Assembly: GCA_030407315.1 (NCBI GenBank)
Contig: JALQPE010002877.1
Location: 1 to 64,000 of the forward strand
Origin: Asparagopsis taxiformis
Taxonomy: Eukaryota > Rhodophyta > Florideophyceae > Bonnemaisoniales > Bonnemaisoniaceae
Reading direction: 5' to 3'
DNA length: 64,000 nucleotides
Under the pieces are notes generated by a model. The model saw only the letters and a list, made by a program, of their open reading frames with translations. It was not told the origin of the DNA and made no database searches. Below are positions 10,984 to 20,703 of the stretch, in pieces. The translations under genes were made by a program, and so were the position numbers. Position 1 is the stretch's first letter. The number at the start of each line of letters is the position of its first letter.

Positions 10984-13900
10984 ATGGCTCAACAATCCCC
11001 CAACGCTTTCGACCGCCAGGTGCGCTCTGCCAGCCGCCGTGACAACGATTCTCCCACTCCTTCTCCCTCTCCTTCTCCCTCTCCTTCTCCTTCTCTGGCC
11101 CCCCCTGTCCCCATGGACGTTTGCGAAGCTGCTGCAGCGCTGACCCAGCTCAGCCCAGCACCTAAGCCCGTCCCCTCCCCCCCTTCCGCTTCCGATCCCG
11201 CGGTTGTCCCGACAATCGACGCTGGCGTTCCCGCAACTCCGCTTCCGGCTCAATCTGCCGAAGCGGCGCCAGCCGTCGAGGGATCTGGTGCTCCTCTGCC
11301 CAGCTCGCCTGCTCCGGACATGATCATCGCGTCCGGCAGCGACTTGGCAGAGGATGCGGAGAAGGTCGATGATCACAACGCTCGTGACATCGTACCGAAC
11401 AAGCCTCTCCGCAGCACCAGGCTGGCCTACCCTGGCACAGTGCCCATCCCGGTGGATGTGGACTACGACATAAGTCCGGAGAGCTGCCGAAACATTCCAG
11501 TCTTCATTTCCCCTCTGGATGTTTCTCCTCCGGCAGTCGTGTCCAGGGTGGTCAGGCCGCATCGCGTTGATGAGTTGAAGAAAACGTTTCTCACTCAGGG
11601 ATTTTCCGTGATTGCTTCACGCGTGTCCGTCTGCGAGGTGATTGATTCCAATGCAAAAGTACGACTGCAATATGTCGATGGATCTCACCGAGTGACCGCG
11701 TTGAAGGCCATTCTCGAGTCGGCTGGACCTGCTCCTGCGAAGGACAGTCCAGAGTGGGAGGAGTTTGTCAAGTCTGACATCTACCGTCGCTTTGGAACTA
11801 TTCCAGTCGACTTTCTCCTCCCACCGACTCGGCTTGGCCGGGATGTCTTCTGCTCCGAAGAAGTACTCCCGCTTTCACGGCTGATGAACTTCCACACCCA
11901 CAATGTCAGCGAGGTAACAGTTGCTGACAATGTGTGCTCTGTGATGGAGTTCATCAATATCCACCGCCTGGGAAAGAAGAAGATCGAGCCGACCGTTCAA
12001 TACATAAAAGAACGGAAAGCGCTGAGCTGGATTCGTCCGAGACAGCTCATGCGCTACGTCTCGATCGCGCGAGGGTTCAAGACCATTGAAAGCCCTGCTT
12101 TCAAGTACTGGTCGAGCATCCCGAACAGGCCGGAGTTCGTGCAGTTCTCTTCGACCGAGGATCTGGCTGGTTGTACGGTGAACTTGTTGTTCAATGGGTC
12201 GTTCAGGAGTGCTCCGGATGTGCAGAAGTGTTTCATCCTGGAGATGACGGCGCGCTACACTTGTAGCCGTCGGTCGGCCGGGCTGAAACCGTACTCGGTT
12301 GGTACCATTGGGCAGGAATGGATTGCTGGTTTGTTGGAAATCTTCGGGTACGTGAAGGAGGTGGCCGAGTACTGGAACGTGTCGGATGTGTTGAGGATGC
12401 TGGATGGGTCAATTCCCAGCGTGGGTGACCCGAGCAAGAGCTTCGACATTCGCTCGCGCGTTGTCGAAGTTCTTGCTCAGATGGTCCCCAAGAAGGGGTG
12501 CTGGGCAGACTTCCGTCCCAAGGAAGGCCCCCCCGATGGTTACAGTTACGAAAATATTTTTCCCCGTAAGAAGTCTGTCTTCGGGAAGGACGCCAGGAAA
12601 ATGCTCCTGCGCGTCACTGGGTACCGCGACATGCAAATGCGGAAACGCTTTCACGCGATGTACCCAGACATCCCACATGCTGCGCTCCCAGCCACATGTG
12701 GTGATGATGCCCCCATCCCTTCCTCTTCCAATTCCTTGCCCATCCCTTCATCCTCCATTCCTTTGCCCCCACCACCTCAACTGGAATCTTCCAGCAATTC
12801 CGAGGTTGCCCCTGTTCCTGTCTCTACCCCTGCCGTGTCTGCATCCTCCCCTGCGGTGACCCCGGTCAAGCCGACTGCGCGTGGTCCCCAGGATGGCAGC
12901 GAACGCTCTGGTCCAGTTTCCCACGCCGGGACTGGTACCCCCAACCGTCCTGTCCAAGCCGCGCAGGAGCAGGTCTCACCGGCTTCGCAGCCTGAGCCTG
13001 CGACTCCGGCTGCCGAGCAGCACCCTGCTGCTCCGGCCCCCGCTGTCGAAGCTTCCCGTTCTGCATCTGCTAGCAGTTCGGGAAGCTCCAGCGATGACAG
13101 CTTCGTCCCTTCACCATCCGGTGGGGTTGGACAGAAGACGGTTGCGAGGATTTCGACGGAGGGCCCTACTCCCGAGAATGTGGTCGAGGGCAGCAGTGCG
13201 AAGGGCGGTGCAGATCCTGACGAAGATGTCATTGAAGTCAGTGATTCTGCACCGCCCGGAGTGGAAACTTCTGGGAGGAAAGTGATGCCCAGAAGGAGTA
13301 CCCGCCTGCAAGCGAGTCGTTCCGGTCGTGGTGGAACGGCGGGTGGTGCTGTGGAGGTCGTCGAGCTGGAGAGCGCCCCCGAGGATGCGGGTGAAAACTC
13401 CATCCTCGGGAAGCGTAACTTGGAAGCCGCTTCTGCGACGCCCGAGCCTTCTACCAAAAAGAGAAGGCTCGGTGAGACTTCATCAAAGTCGTCGTCAAAG
13501 AAATCCAAGTCGGCTTCCCGAGGTCGCTCTCGGGAGCCGGTTCTCCAGTTCGACGACGCCCAGGAGAATCCCATTCCCGACAGCATCGTCGATGAGAATG
13601 TGGCCGCCGTTCTCCCCAGCGCAATTGCGTCTGGCAGCCGGATGAAGTACTATATGGAAAGTACGACGGTGGAGACGGTTCGGGCGGAAATGAGGGCGGC
13701 AGCATTCCAGGCAGCTGCATCGCCGGGTGCTGAGGATACGGTGGTGGACAGGTACTTTGCGGTGAAGAAGGCATTGTTGGAAAACTTGGGGGTTATTGTT
13801 ATGGAAGGCCTGTTGGCATCGTCCACGGCTGGTAATGCGACGCATGAGTTGTTCGGTCACTTCGCTAGGCAGTTCCCGCTGGTTGAGGAGGTTGAAAAAC

Positions 13901-14631
13901 CCTCCCAGCAGTCTGATTCTAACGATGACGACAGGGAGCCACAGGACGAGCCGCCAGCTTTCGCAAAGCCCGGCTTCGATCCTTCGCCGTGGCAGTTCAT
14001 CCACAACGTGGGTGATGCGAAGGACCGCATCGATGGTGGTCGTGGGCGCCTCTCTCTGCCGCGGCGTGAGTTGTGCGACAAGTTGGAGGAGGGGAATTTG
14101 GAGATGTATAAGAACAAGTTGGTGGCAGAGCTTGCTCTTGGTGTTTGTGCGGAGTTCTTGAAGTTGGGAATGGAGGGTGAGGATCCTGTCTTCTTCCCGA
14201 AGACAGGATTGCGGCTGCTTCTTACAGCAGATGGGGCTGCGGACCAGGATGGGCACACGGACTTCAAGGTAGCGACGAATAGTGTTGGAAGTCCTACCAC
14301 GTCTCCATCATATTTCATGATGTCGAGCGGAGCCGATGGGTTCTCTATAGTAGTTGCCCCTTATAGTCATGTATGCCTGGCCAGTCCGGGCGCCGATATG
14401 TGGAAGGTTCCCCCTCTCATCTTTTGGGTGCCACCCTATTCCGTATTGGTTGGTCGCGGTGACCTTTACCATTACGGGGTCGGCTTCAGCCGAGGAGATC
14501 TTCCTGCAGGCGAGAAGTTAGTCTATGGCCTGCCCACGCGCGGCCACATCTACTTGAAGACGGAGAAGGACGTCCTCACGGACCACATCCACACCGTCGA
14601 ATATTACAAGTACGATAGGAGCAATAGATAG
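10984..14631 (+). CDS. ParB-like domain fused to a 2OG/Fe(II) dioxygenase-like domain (copy 2)
   Basis: The ORF is open from 10915 but the first ATG, in good context (GCAATGGCT), is at 10984, giving 1215 residues. After an S/P/A-rich tail the ParB-like region shows VVRPHRVDEL, the box DGSHRVTAL (232-240) and MNFHTHNV (from 301), which lines up with the ENIQR-type box of copy 1. A long P/S/A-rich linker carries NLS-like KKRRLG and SSKKSKSASRGRS. The C-terminal domain repeats the SRMKYY block, then GLRLLLTADG, H1091-x-D1093 and H1163 in DLYHYG. Copy 1 and copy 2 are clearly paralogous but diverged. The pyrimidine-rich leader just upstream is typical of a eukaryotic 5' UTR. Substrate and target site are unknown. 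Confidence 0.75.
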   Translation: MAQQSPNAFDRQVRSASRRDNDSPTPSPSPSPSPSPSLAPPVPMDVCEAAAALTQLSPAPKPVPSPPSASDPAVVPTIDAGVPATPLPAQSAEAAPAVEGSGAPLPSSPAPDMIIASGSDLAEDAEKVDDHNARDIVPNKPLRSTRLAYPGTVPIPVDVDYDISPESCRNIPVFISPLDVSPPAVVSRVVRPHRVDELKKTFLTQGFSVIASRVSVCEVIDSNAKVRLQYVDGSHRVTALKAILESAGPAPAKDSPEWEEFVKSDIYRRFGTIPVDFLLPPTRLGRDVFCSEEVLPLSRLMNFHTHNVSEVTVADNVCSVMEFINIHRLGKKKIEPTVQYIKERKALSWIRPRQLMRYVSIARGFKTIESPAFKYWSSIPNRPEFVQFSSTEDLAGCTVNLLFNGSFRSAPDVQKCFILEMTARYTCSRRSAGLKPYSVGTIGQEWIAGLLEIFGYVKEVAEYWNVSDVLRMLDGSIPSVGDPSKSFDIRSRVVEVLAQMVPKKGCWADFRPKEGPPDGYSYENIFPRKKSVFGKDARKMLLRVTGYRDMQMRKRFHAMYPDIPHAALPATCGDDAPIPSSSNSLPIPSSSIPLPPPPQLESSSNSEVAPVPVSTPAVSASSPAVTPVKPTARGPQDGSERSGPVSHAGTGTPNRPVQAAQEQVSPASQPEPATPAAEQHPAAPAPAVEASRSASASSSGSSSDDSFVPSPSGGVGQKTVARISTEGPTPENVVEGSSAKGGADPDEDVIEVSDSAPPGVETSGRKVMPRRSTRLQASRSGRGGTAGGAVEVVELESAPEDAGENSILGKRNLEAASATPEPSTKKRRLGETSSKSSSKKSKSASRGRSREPVLQFDDAQENPIPDSIVDENVAAVLPSAIASGSRMKYYMESTTVETVRAEMRAAAFQAAASPGAEDTVVDRYFAVKKALLENLGVIVMEGLLASSTAGNATHELFGHFARQFPLVEEVEKPSQQSDSNDDDREPQDEPPAFAKPGFDPSPWQFIHNVGDAKDRIDGGRGRLSLPRRELCDKLEEGNLEMYKNKLVAELALGVCAEFLKLGMEGEDPVFFPKTGLRLLLTADGAADQDGHTDFKVATNSVGSPTTSPSYFMMSSGADGFSIVVAPYSHVCLASPGADMWKVPPLIFWVPPYSVLVGRGDLYHYGVGFSRGDLPAGEKLVYGLPTRGHIYLKTEKDVLTDHIHTVEYYKYDRSNR

Positions 14632-15077
14632 CATATCAGAAGTATTAAAACCTATACTACTGTTCCCTGCTATAAAGTTCTGTCTTTCTCATCTCAACAT
14701 TGTTACCTTAGCCCATTTTTCAGTTCTCATCTATACATCTGTCCTTCATCTCATAGTTTAGTGCTACTCAGCAGATTGCTTGCTACTTTTTAATATTAGT
14801 CTACAACGTTATATGATTTTACTAGCTAGGCCGTAGGGGGAGACTAGTTTCAACCCTTGACAACGCGCAGATTTCGACTACGAGAGCCGTCACTGTGATA
14901 AATTATTTGTAGAATTTTCGTCTATCTTCCCACCTACACTAGGCTACCTATATATATACAGGGTATAACCTGAACAGAGACCACGTGAGGTAAAATACTC
15001 CTGAGAGCTGCTCACAGCCGTACAGACCTTTGCTGAGCAATTTACCCGACTTCAAACTTCGCTTCTTACCTTTACCA
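14632..15077. other. Non-coding 3' region and spacer
   Basis: Downstream of the stop the sequence is T-rich with several termination-like stretches but no canonical AATAAA; ATTAAA at about 14644 is the closest poly(A) signal. The left flank of array D begins near 15040. No gene is seen. Confidence 0.4.
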
Positions 15078-15453
15078 GGATGAGAGAAGGACGAAACTCC
15101 CTGCTGCTTACAGCCGAAGCCGTTTACCAGGGTTCCTTACAGCAAAGTCATCGTAACGATGACTTTGCTGTAAGGAACCGTTTCCTTGCAGTGGCCGAAG
15201 AATTTTTTACCGGGTAAAAAATCAGCAAGAAATTTTACCGGGTAAAAAATTGTGGCCGCTGTAATGTTTTGCTTTCTTACAGCAAAGTCATCGTTACGAT
15301 GACTTTGCTGTAAGAAAACGTTTCATTACAGCGGCCACAATTTTTTTACCCGGTAAAGAAATCATGGCTGCTGTAATGATTTGTTTTCTTACAGCAAAGT
15401 CATCGTAACGATGACTTTGCTGTCAGCACCCCGCCGGAACTGCCAAAGCTGTA
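15078..15453. repeat. Palindrome array D
   Basis: The left part (GGACGAAACTCCCTGCTG followed by P3 CTTACAGCCGAAGCCGTTT) is shared with array E. P1 copies lie at 15136-15174, 15276-15314 and 15388-15426, with P2 types between (about 15185-15265 and 15325-15377). A right P3-like half ends near 15453. The last P1 reads CTGTCAG instead of CTGTAAG, a change also seen in arrays C and E. Confidence 0.95.
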
Positions 15454-15838
15454 AGCAGTCTGGCTTCACCCTCTCCCCCATTTCTCTACTCCGCCTTCAG
15501 CATCCCAGCCTCTCTGGTGACGACTGACGCCTTTCGTTTCCCCCCTCACGCCCCCTCTCGCAATGAAATACTCGTCTATTACCACGATAGGCTACTCGTA
15601 CTGCCGCCTTAATTTTCCTCTACACACACCCTCCCATCCGTCTCTTCCGTACTACGATCTTAGGCTATCCTACCTTACGATTATAGTTGTATAGTGAGTA
15701 GCTAGAGTCCTACTTATTGACGACTATAGTGCACCGGAACCGGCGCCGGTTCCCGCCCGGGCGGGTTGAATATATATTTTATGCCGTGAGGCACAGGTAC
15801 CATATGGTCGCTGTGGCTCACGGCACAAGGAGTAGATT
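15454..15838. other. Non-coding spacer with two GC-rich palindromes
   Basis: No gene is supported. Around 15733-15765 adjoining palindromes (GGAACCGGCGCCGGTTCC, then CCCGCCCGGGCGGG) occur. At about 15782-15826 TGCCGTGAG and CTCACGGCA form a hairpin stem. These sit just outside array E, so they could belong to the end of the same repeat family. Confidence 0.6.
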
Positions 15839-16447
15839 TTGCGACCAACAGCCGTCCAAACCATCCTCCCGTGATGTTCCCTACTTCACACTTCGCTTCT
15901 CATGTGAGACAGCAGGGAGTTTCGTCCTTCTCCCATCTTGGTAAAGGTACCTTTACCAAGAAGGGAGAAGGACGAAACTCCCTGCTGCTTACAGCCGAAG
16001 CCGTTTACCAGGGTTCCTTACAGCAAAGTCATCGTTACGATGACTTTGCTGTAAGAAAACAAATCATTACAGCAGCCACGATTTCTTTACCGGGTAAAAA
16101 AATTGTGGCCGCTGTAATGATTTGCTTTCTTACAGCAAAGTCATCGTAACGATGACTTTGCTGTAAGGAACCGTTTCCTTGCAGTGGCCAAAGAATTTTT
16201 TACCGGGTAAAAAATCAGCAAGAAATTTTACCGGGTAAAAAATTGTGGCCGCTGTAATGTTTTGCTTTCTTACAGCAAAGTCATCGTTACGATGACTTTG
16301 CTGTAAGAAAACGTTTCATTACAGCGGCCACAATTTTTTTACCCGGTAAAGAAATCATGGCTGCTGTAATGATTTGTTTTCTTACAGCAAAGTCATCGTA
16401 ACGATGACTTTGCTGTCAGCATCCCCGGTAAACGGCCCGCACTGTAA
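15839..16447. repeat. Palindrome array E with inverted-repeat left flank
   Basis: The flank contains a near-perfect palindrome of about 76 bp (15911-15986) with arms CAGCAGGGAGTTTCGTCC and its complement, meeting at GGTACC. Then come a P3 half, P1 at 16017-16055, 16129-16167, 16269-16307 and 16381-16419 (central base T, A, T, A), P2 types between, and a closing P3 half. Sequence 15839-15910 mirrors the right flank of array B in inverse orientation, so it may be the left end of an element extending rightwards over the SET and methyltransferase genes. Confidence 0.95.
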
Positions 16448-16723
16448 TGGGGTGACTGCTTCTCCTACATCGCTCTGTTACTGGTGTTCTACATGCTGCG
16501 TTGCTACACAATTTCGCACTCACATCTTTCTAGTTTCTCTCCCTTTCGTATCCATAGGTATAGCAGTTGAAAAGTGGATAGTTTGCACTCCAGGCCGCAG
16601 ATGCCTTCCTGCAGTCATGTCACGATTGTTGTAGTGTAGTCTATAATATCTAGCGCTCTTGGAAGATGATGCACAGTCTATTGTCTCTGTCAATGCGTGT
16701 TTACTCAAATCTATCAAAGTAGC

Positions 16724-17338
16724 TCAGTTAGCTGGCCAATATTTTCTACCATAGTCAGCAAATATCTCCTCATCAGCTTCAACGTCTCTGGTCAGAACGA
16801 CCTTGACAGCATGGGGATTCTTGATATTCGAAGCAAAGTCCGGTTTGTCTATGGCATCGCCTTGTCGAAACTCGGCTGACTGTGTTCGACTCACCTCGGT
16901 CGCTTTCTCCGTTCCGTCAATGACCCGACAATCATTGAGGTAGCTGGTACAATTATAGACCGCTGGAACGAGCCAGACCTTCCGAACAGGTGCACCCCTC
17001 CCTATGTACGTGGTTTCCAATTCCATGTTGTAGTCCTGGAACCTCTCTCCTGTGCACCCAAATCCTTCCGGGCCGTACATCACTGATCTCTGCGGTTCCG
17101 AGTCTCGAATCTTCGCATAGAAAATCGTCCCGTTGTACCAGCCAATGACCGTCCCCTTCTTCAGTTTCTTCGCCGCGAATACGCCAAACCCACCACCTCT
17201 TACCTCCGATTGCGAAACATAGACACCGTAGAATGCGGCATCAGCAGCCAGAATCGCGTCCGGGTCTATGCTCCAAAACGAGTGCATGTCCTCGGCCGGC
17301 CACTGGTCCATAGGCACCCCGCTCAATCTGTGAAGCAT
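16724..17338 (-). CDS. SET domain protein (C-terminal portion of the ParB-methyltransferase-SET gene)
   Basis: The 204-residue ORF carries a SET-like domain: GGGFGVFAAKKLKKG (48-62), GWYNG, NCTSYLNDCR (129-138, the degenerate form of the N-H-x-C motif), VVLTRDVEADEEIFADYG (about 180-197) and a final YW. SET domains transfer methyl groups from S-adenosylmethionine to lysines, usually on histones. The ORF overlaps the preceding methyltransferase ORF by 16 bases in the -1 frame. At 46590-48926 the same methyltransferase and SET modules lie in one continuous frame, so this is most likely the C-terminal part of one gene. The -1 frame is open upstream of the ATG for about 170 bases and is cysteine-rich there. 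Confidence 0.8.
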   Translation of the reverse strand: MLHRLSGVPMDQWPAEDMHSFWSIDPDAILAADAAFYGVYVSQSEVRGGGFGVFAAKKLKKGTVIGWYNGTIFYAKIRDSEPQRSVMYGPEGFGCTGERFQDYNMELETTYIGRGAPVRKVWLVPAVYNCTSYLNDCRVIDGTEKATEVSRTQSAEFRQGDAIDKPDFASNIKNPHAVKVVLTRDVEADEEIFADYGRKYWPAN

Positions 17339-20190
17339 AGACCGTCCTTCTTCATTGACGCAACGAACACAAGCAGATGGTTCGGCAATGCTGTCACAGC
17401 AGGTAAACCTTCTGGTGCATCTGAGATGTGCTTCTGACGAAGCCTTGGAGCTTTTCCTGTGACCGGTACCGACTCGTCCCCAAGAATACTCTCCACCTCA
17501 CGCTGCAAGATCCCCCCATATCGCCCGGCTTTCACCTCACTGACGAAAGCATGCAGTATCCACTCCTGCGATGCATCGTGGCACCTTTTTTCCTTCTCAC
17601 ACCCAATGAACCGACGATACGTACCATCCCTCAACGTCATACACGCTATGGCTGTGCTGTATGTTCCCGAGAAGAAATCCATCACGATATCGTTCTGCTT
17701 CGAAAATCGTTCCAGAAGCTCACGAAGAGTGGTCAACGCCTTCTGCTCATGGCGCAGTCGGTTGTTCTGCCCATCGTATTGAGCTTCACCAGCCGACAAC
17801 CTCGGAACGTTGTCAATCGCGTTGGTGAACCCAGGGTGCCTCGATATGTCCGGATTGTGCAACCTGTAATCCACCATATCGTATGCAGCCATACCCTTCC
17901 CCCGCTTATACGCATGGATAACGAAATCGTGCATATTATGCAGTGTGCACGTTTTCGTCGATGGATTGGACGTAAAGCTGTGTGGTCGGCGAGATAGCAC
18001 GACTGGAACACTGTCCACAATCATCTTGCCAGGCTCGGCATTTCTGATTGCATCCATCCATGCCACGAGTTGGCGCACGCTGGAATAGATTAGAGCATGA
18101 CCGCCAGGCCGAAGAACTCGAACTATTTCACACGCAACACTCGCCAACTCTTCCGGCTCCAGAATATCGTACTCCGAGTTTTCTCTGCCGCCTTCCCGCC
18201 TCGTGTTGAATGGAGGATCAGTGAGCACAAGCTGAACACTGTCCTCCAACACGCCATCTTCCAGGAAACTAATTTTGTCCTCCACCTCTTTGGCTACATC
18301 AGTGGCGTCACAATTCACAGTGTGAATGTAACGCCCCATCACAGCTTCCAGCTTGGTGACATATTCCGGCTTGGATTCCTTTCCGACGTCAACGAGCGGT
18401 GCTTCTGTAGGCGATACAGTGTCAACCTCCATAGCGTCATCCTCGGCCGCACCTTCTCTTGTTGCTGTTTCGCTAGCAACCGCCGCATTATCGTCCTCTC
18501 CACCACCGCGCTCCAGCCTAGCCTTCTTCCTCTGTGGCTCCAGACTATCCTCTTCTATATCCTCGCTGCCATTGTTTGGCACTGCTGCGGATATTTCCAT
18601 CTGCGCAGGTGCACCTTCAAGGATGCCAGGCTCGGGCGTATCCTCAAGACTGTGCAACTCATCCATGGTCAGAGGAAGCTTTCGTTGCTCTCGGGTTCGC
18701 AATAACCAAGCCTTCAGCCTCCTCTGACCATCCAGGGCATGAGACGTGTTCAACTTGGCTCGCATGAACGAGTTCAATCCGAACTTGTCAGGAGTGTCGA
18801 AAAGCAAGGCTCGAAGTCTCTGCATCAGCTGACCACGCTCGGCGAACACATTCACCTCAGTGACACATTGGCGTATCGACAGCAGGAAGGCGCTTGTCAA
18901 TGATCGCAGCCTTGCATCCACAGCCACTGGAAGGTCGGCACAGAACCCGTTTTCACTGTCTACAGTTTTCGGGACAATGGTCAGGTTTTTCCGATGCTCC
19001 TCGACCGCGCAGCCATCAGACCGATTCGGGAGTGACCTGAAGCAAAGGCTCGCAGGATCGAATACCATGAACGGCCAGCACATCGATTCAACATCCTCAT
19101 ACCCCAACACTCTTGCCCCGGTATCCCACGCAGCTAACACACGGTCGACAACAAATCCAAGCTGGTTGGCTTGCGCACTGGATGTTGCAATTCCAACCAT
19201 TCCACCACCACCAATGGCCCCGGATGTGGCTCTGGCCCGCCTAGATGGCGCACTGCCCATCTCCTTACTGCGAATAGCCAAGATACACTGGCACATCATA
19301 ACCATCAGCCTCCTGAACCGCTTCTGGCTAGCCTGCAAAGAATCTTGCATGTCGGATGTAGCGCCGTCTAGAAAGTACCTGCTCGAAAGCAGTTCGCGGT
19401 TCAGTGGAGAGGACAATTCTCCGCGGGGTGTCTTGCCAAACATTTCGACGGCACGAGAACTAGTCACCCCCACCTGTTTCGGAAACTCAACCATCCTCGG
19501 AGAATCACCCATCTCTGCATTGAGTCCCCATGCATGACAAAACATTTGCCACAGACGCAAATCAATCGCACTCGAATCTTCTGCTCGGTGATACGGCCGA
19601 AGCACAGCCAGGATAGACATGCATGAGCTGTACTGCGGTTTACCACTCAGGCTTGAAGCAATTTGGCCGCTTGGATCGCAGGACTTGATCCAGCCCAACA
19701 CATCGGCCATCCTCACAGACGAAATATGAGCGTACTTGTCCTTTCCTTTTTGGACCCAGTACTCGTCTCTGAGATCAACGGCGATCATCAGATACTCAAC
19801 AAACATCATGCGCCTTTGCAGGCCTGCAATGTCGTTGGATGTCGTCGCTCTCACACGGTCCAGCACAACAGCAGTACTGCTGTTGGTGTCCGCCACGATA
19901 GACTCTTCTCGCATAGGAATCGTAACGCCAGGAGGAAAGACGCCCTTCTCCATTCCACGTACAATTGCCATGCAGCGGTGCGCTCCATCCAATATCTCCA
20001 GAACGCCTTCTCGAAACCTGCCAGTCACGGGATGAGCTGTGTCATAACCGCTGTTGCGAATGCTCTCCATGAGCGCTTCCACATGACTTGCATCAACATC
20101 GCGAATCGATACGAATTTGCTGACTTGATTGGGGTCGATGAACACCCATCCGTCGTGCTTTTCACCGTGATTGTGGAACGTTCCTTCCAT
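17323..20190 (-). CDS. ParB-like domain fused to a beta-class DNA methyltransferase (N6-adenine or N4-cytosine)
   Basis: The ATG at 20190 (CCATGG) gives 955 residues. The N-terminus is ParB-like: FVSIRDVDASHVEALMESI and the box DGAHRCMAI. A helical middle and an acidic linker follow. The C-terminal third is a DNA methyltransferase: DPPFNT (D658, motif IV), then DFFSGT (FSGT at 840-843, motif I). The order IV before I defines the beta class of DNA amino-methyltransferases. ParB-methyltransferase fusions are known from bacteria and phages, so this module may have been acquired from them. The SET ORF follows in the -1 frame, suggesting one protein able to methylate both DNA and chromatin. Whether it makes 6mA or 4mC cannot be told from sequence. 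Confidence 0.85.
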   Translation of the reverse strand: MEGTFHNHGEKHDGWVFIDPNQVSKFVSIRDVDASHVEALMESIRNSGYDTAHPVTGRFREGVLEILDGAHRCMAIVRGMEKGVFPPGVTIPMREESIVADTNSSTAVVLDRVRATTSNDIAGLQRRMMFVEYLMIAVDLRDEYWVQKGKDKYAHISSVRMADVLGWIKSCDPSGQIASSLSGKPQYSSCMSILAVLRPYHRAEDSSAIDLRLWQMFCHAWGLNAEMGDSPRMVEFPKQVGVTSSRAVEMFGKTPRGELSSPLNRELLSSRYFLDGATSDMQDSLQASQKRFRRLMVMMCQCILAIRSKEMGSAPSRRARATSGAIGGGGMVGIATSSAQANQLGFVVDRVLAAWDTGARVLGYEDVESMCWPFMVFDPASLCFRSLPNRSDGCAVEEHRKNLTIVPKTVDSENGFCADLPVAVDARLRSLTSAFLLSIRQCVTEVNVFAERGQLMQRLRALLFDTPDKFGLNSFMRAKLNTSHALDGQRRLKAWLLRTREQRKLPLTMDELHSLEDTPEPGILEGAPAQMEISAAVPNNGSEDIEEDSLEPQRKKARLERGGGEDDNAAVASETATREGAAEDDAMEVDTVSPTEAPLVDVGKESKPEYVTKLEAVMGRYIHTVNCDATDVAKEVEDKISFLEDGVLEDSVQLVLTDPPFNTRREGGRENSEYDILEPEELASVACEIVRVLRPGGHALIYSSVRQLVAWMDAIRNAEPGKMIVDSVPVVLSRRPHSFTSNPSTKTCTLHNMHDFVIHAYKRGKGMAAYDMVDYRLHNPDISRHPGFTNAIDNVPRLSAGEAQYDGQNNRLRHEQKALTTLRELLERFSKQNDIVMDFFSGTYSTAIACMTLRDGTYRRFIGCEKEKRCHDASQEWILHAFVSEVKAGRYGGILQREVESILGDESVPVTGKAPRLRQKHISDAPEGLPAVTALPNHLLVFVASMKKDGLCFTD

Positions 20191-20703
20191 GGCGAACAAA
20201 GGTAGAGTTTTTAAGAAAGGGATAGTTGGTTGCTGCTTGACCAGGGTGGCGCAAAGCAGAAGTTGGTTGTTTAAAACAAAGTGTCAGCGAGTGGTAGCAC
20301 TTCGGTGGCTGTTTCCTTTCCACCCCTGTCCGAACCTTTACAAGATAACTACATCGACTGTTAGCTCAATAATCAATGTAATACTAAAGTAATACTCAAA
20401 ATATTTTTCCATGCAATTTATTGGGCCCCGTAACATCTCTAAGCGTATCTTTGTAGTCCAATCGTATGCATCCGACATTCACTTCTAGAACGATTATTCA
20501 CATCAAATTTTATGCTGCAATCAGTTCATGGCAGACATCATCCACACTGACGTGTCAATTTTGTCAATTGTCCATTCTATTTCTACACCACCTAAACATC
20601 TCTTCTGGACCTTTCCAATCCTCCTAGTATATACTACTCTTTAGCAGAAGGTAACGGTTAGGCTTTCACTAATACAACAATTCTATCCCATAGCTATCCC
20701 AAC
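20191..20703. promoter_or_regulatory. Bidirectional intergenic promoter region
   Basis: This 513-bp gap separates two divergently transcribed genes. GTATATAC at 20627-20634 lies about 75 bp before the plus-strand ATG and is a plausible TATA element. No equally clear element is seen for the minus-strand gene. There is no other feature. Confidence 0.4.

Noticed and set aside
6147..14631. Naming the dioxygenase domains TET/JBP
   Set aside because: The HxD...H triad fits many 2OG oxygenase families; without a structural comparison the specific family cannot be asserted.
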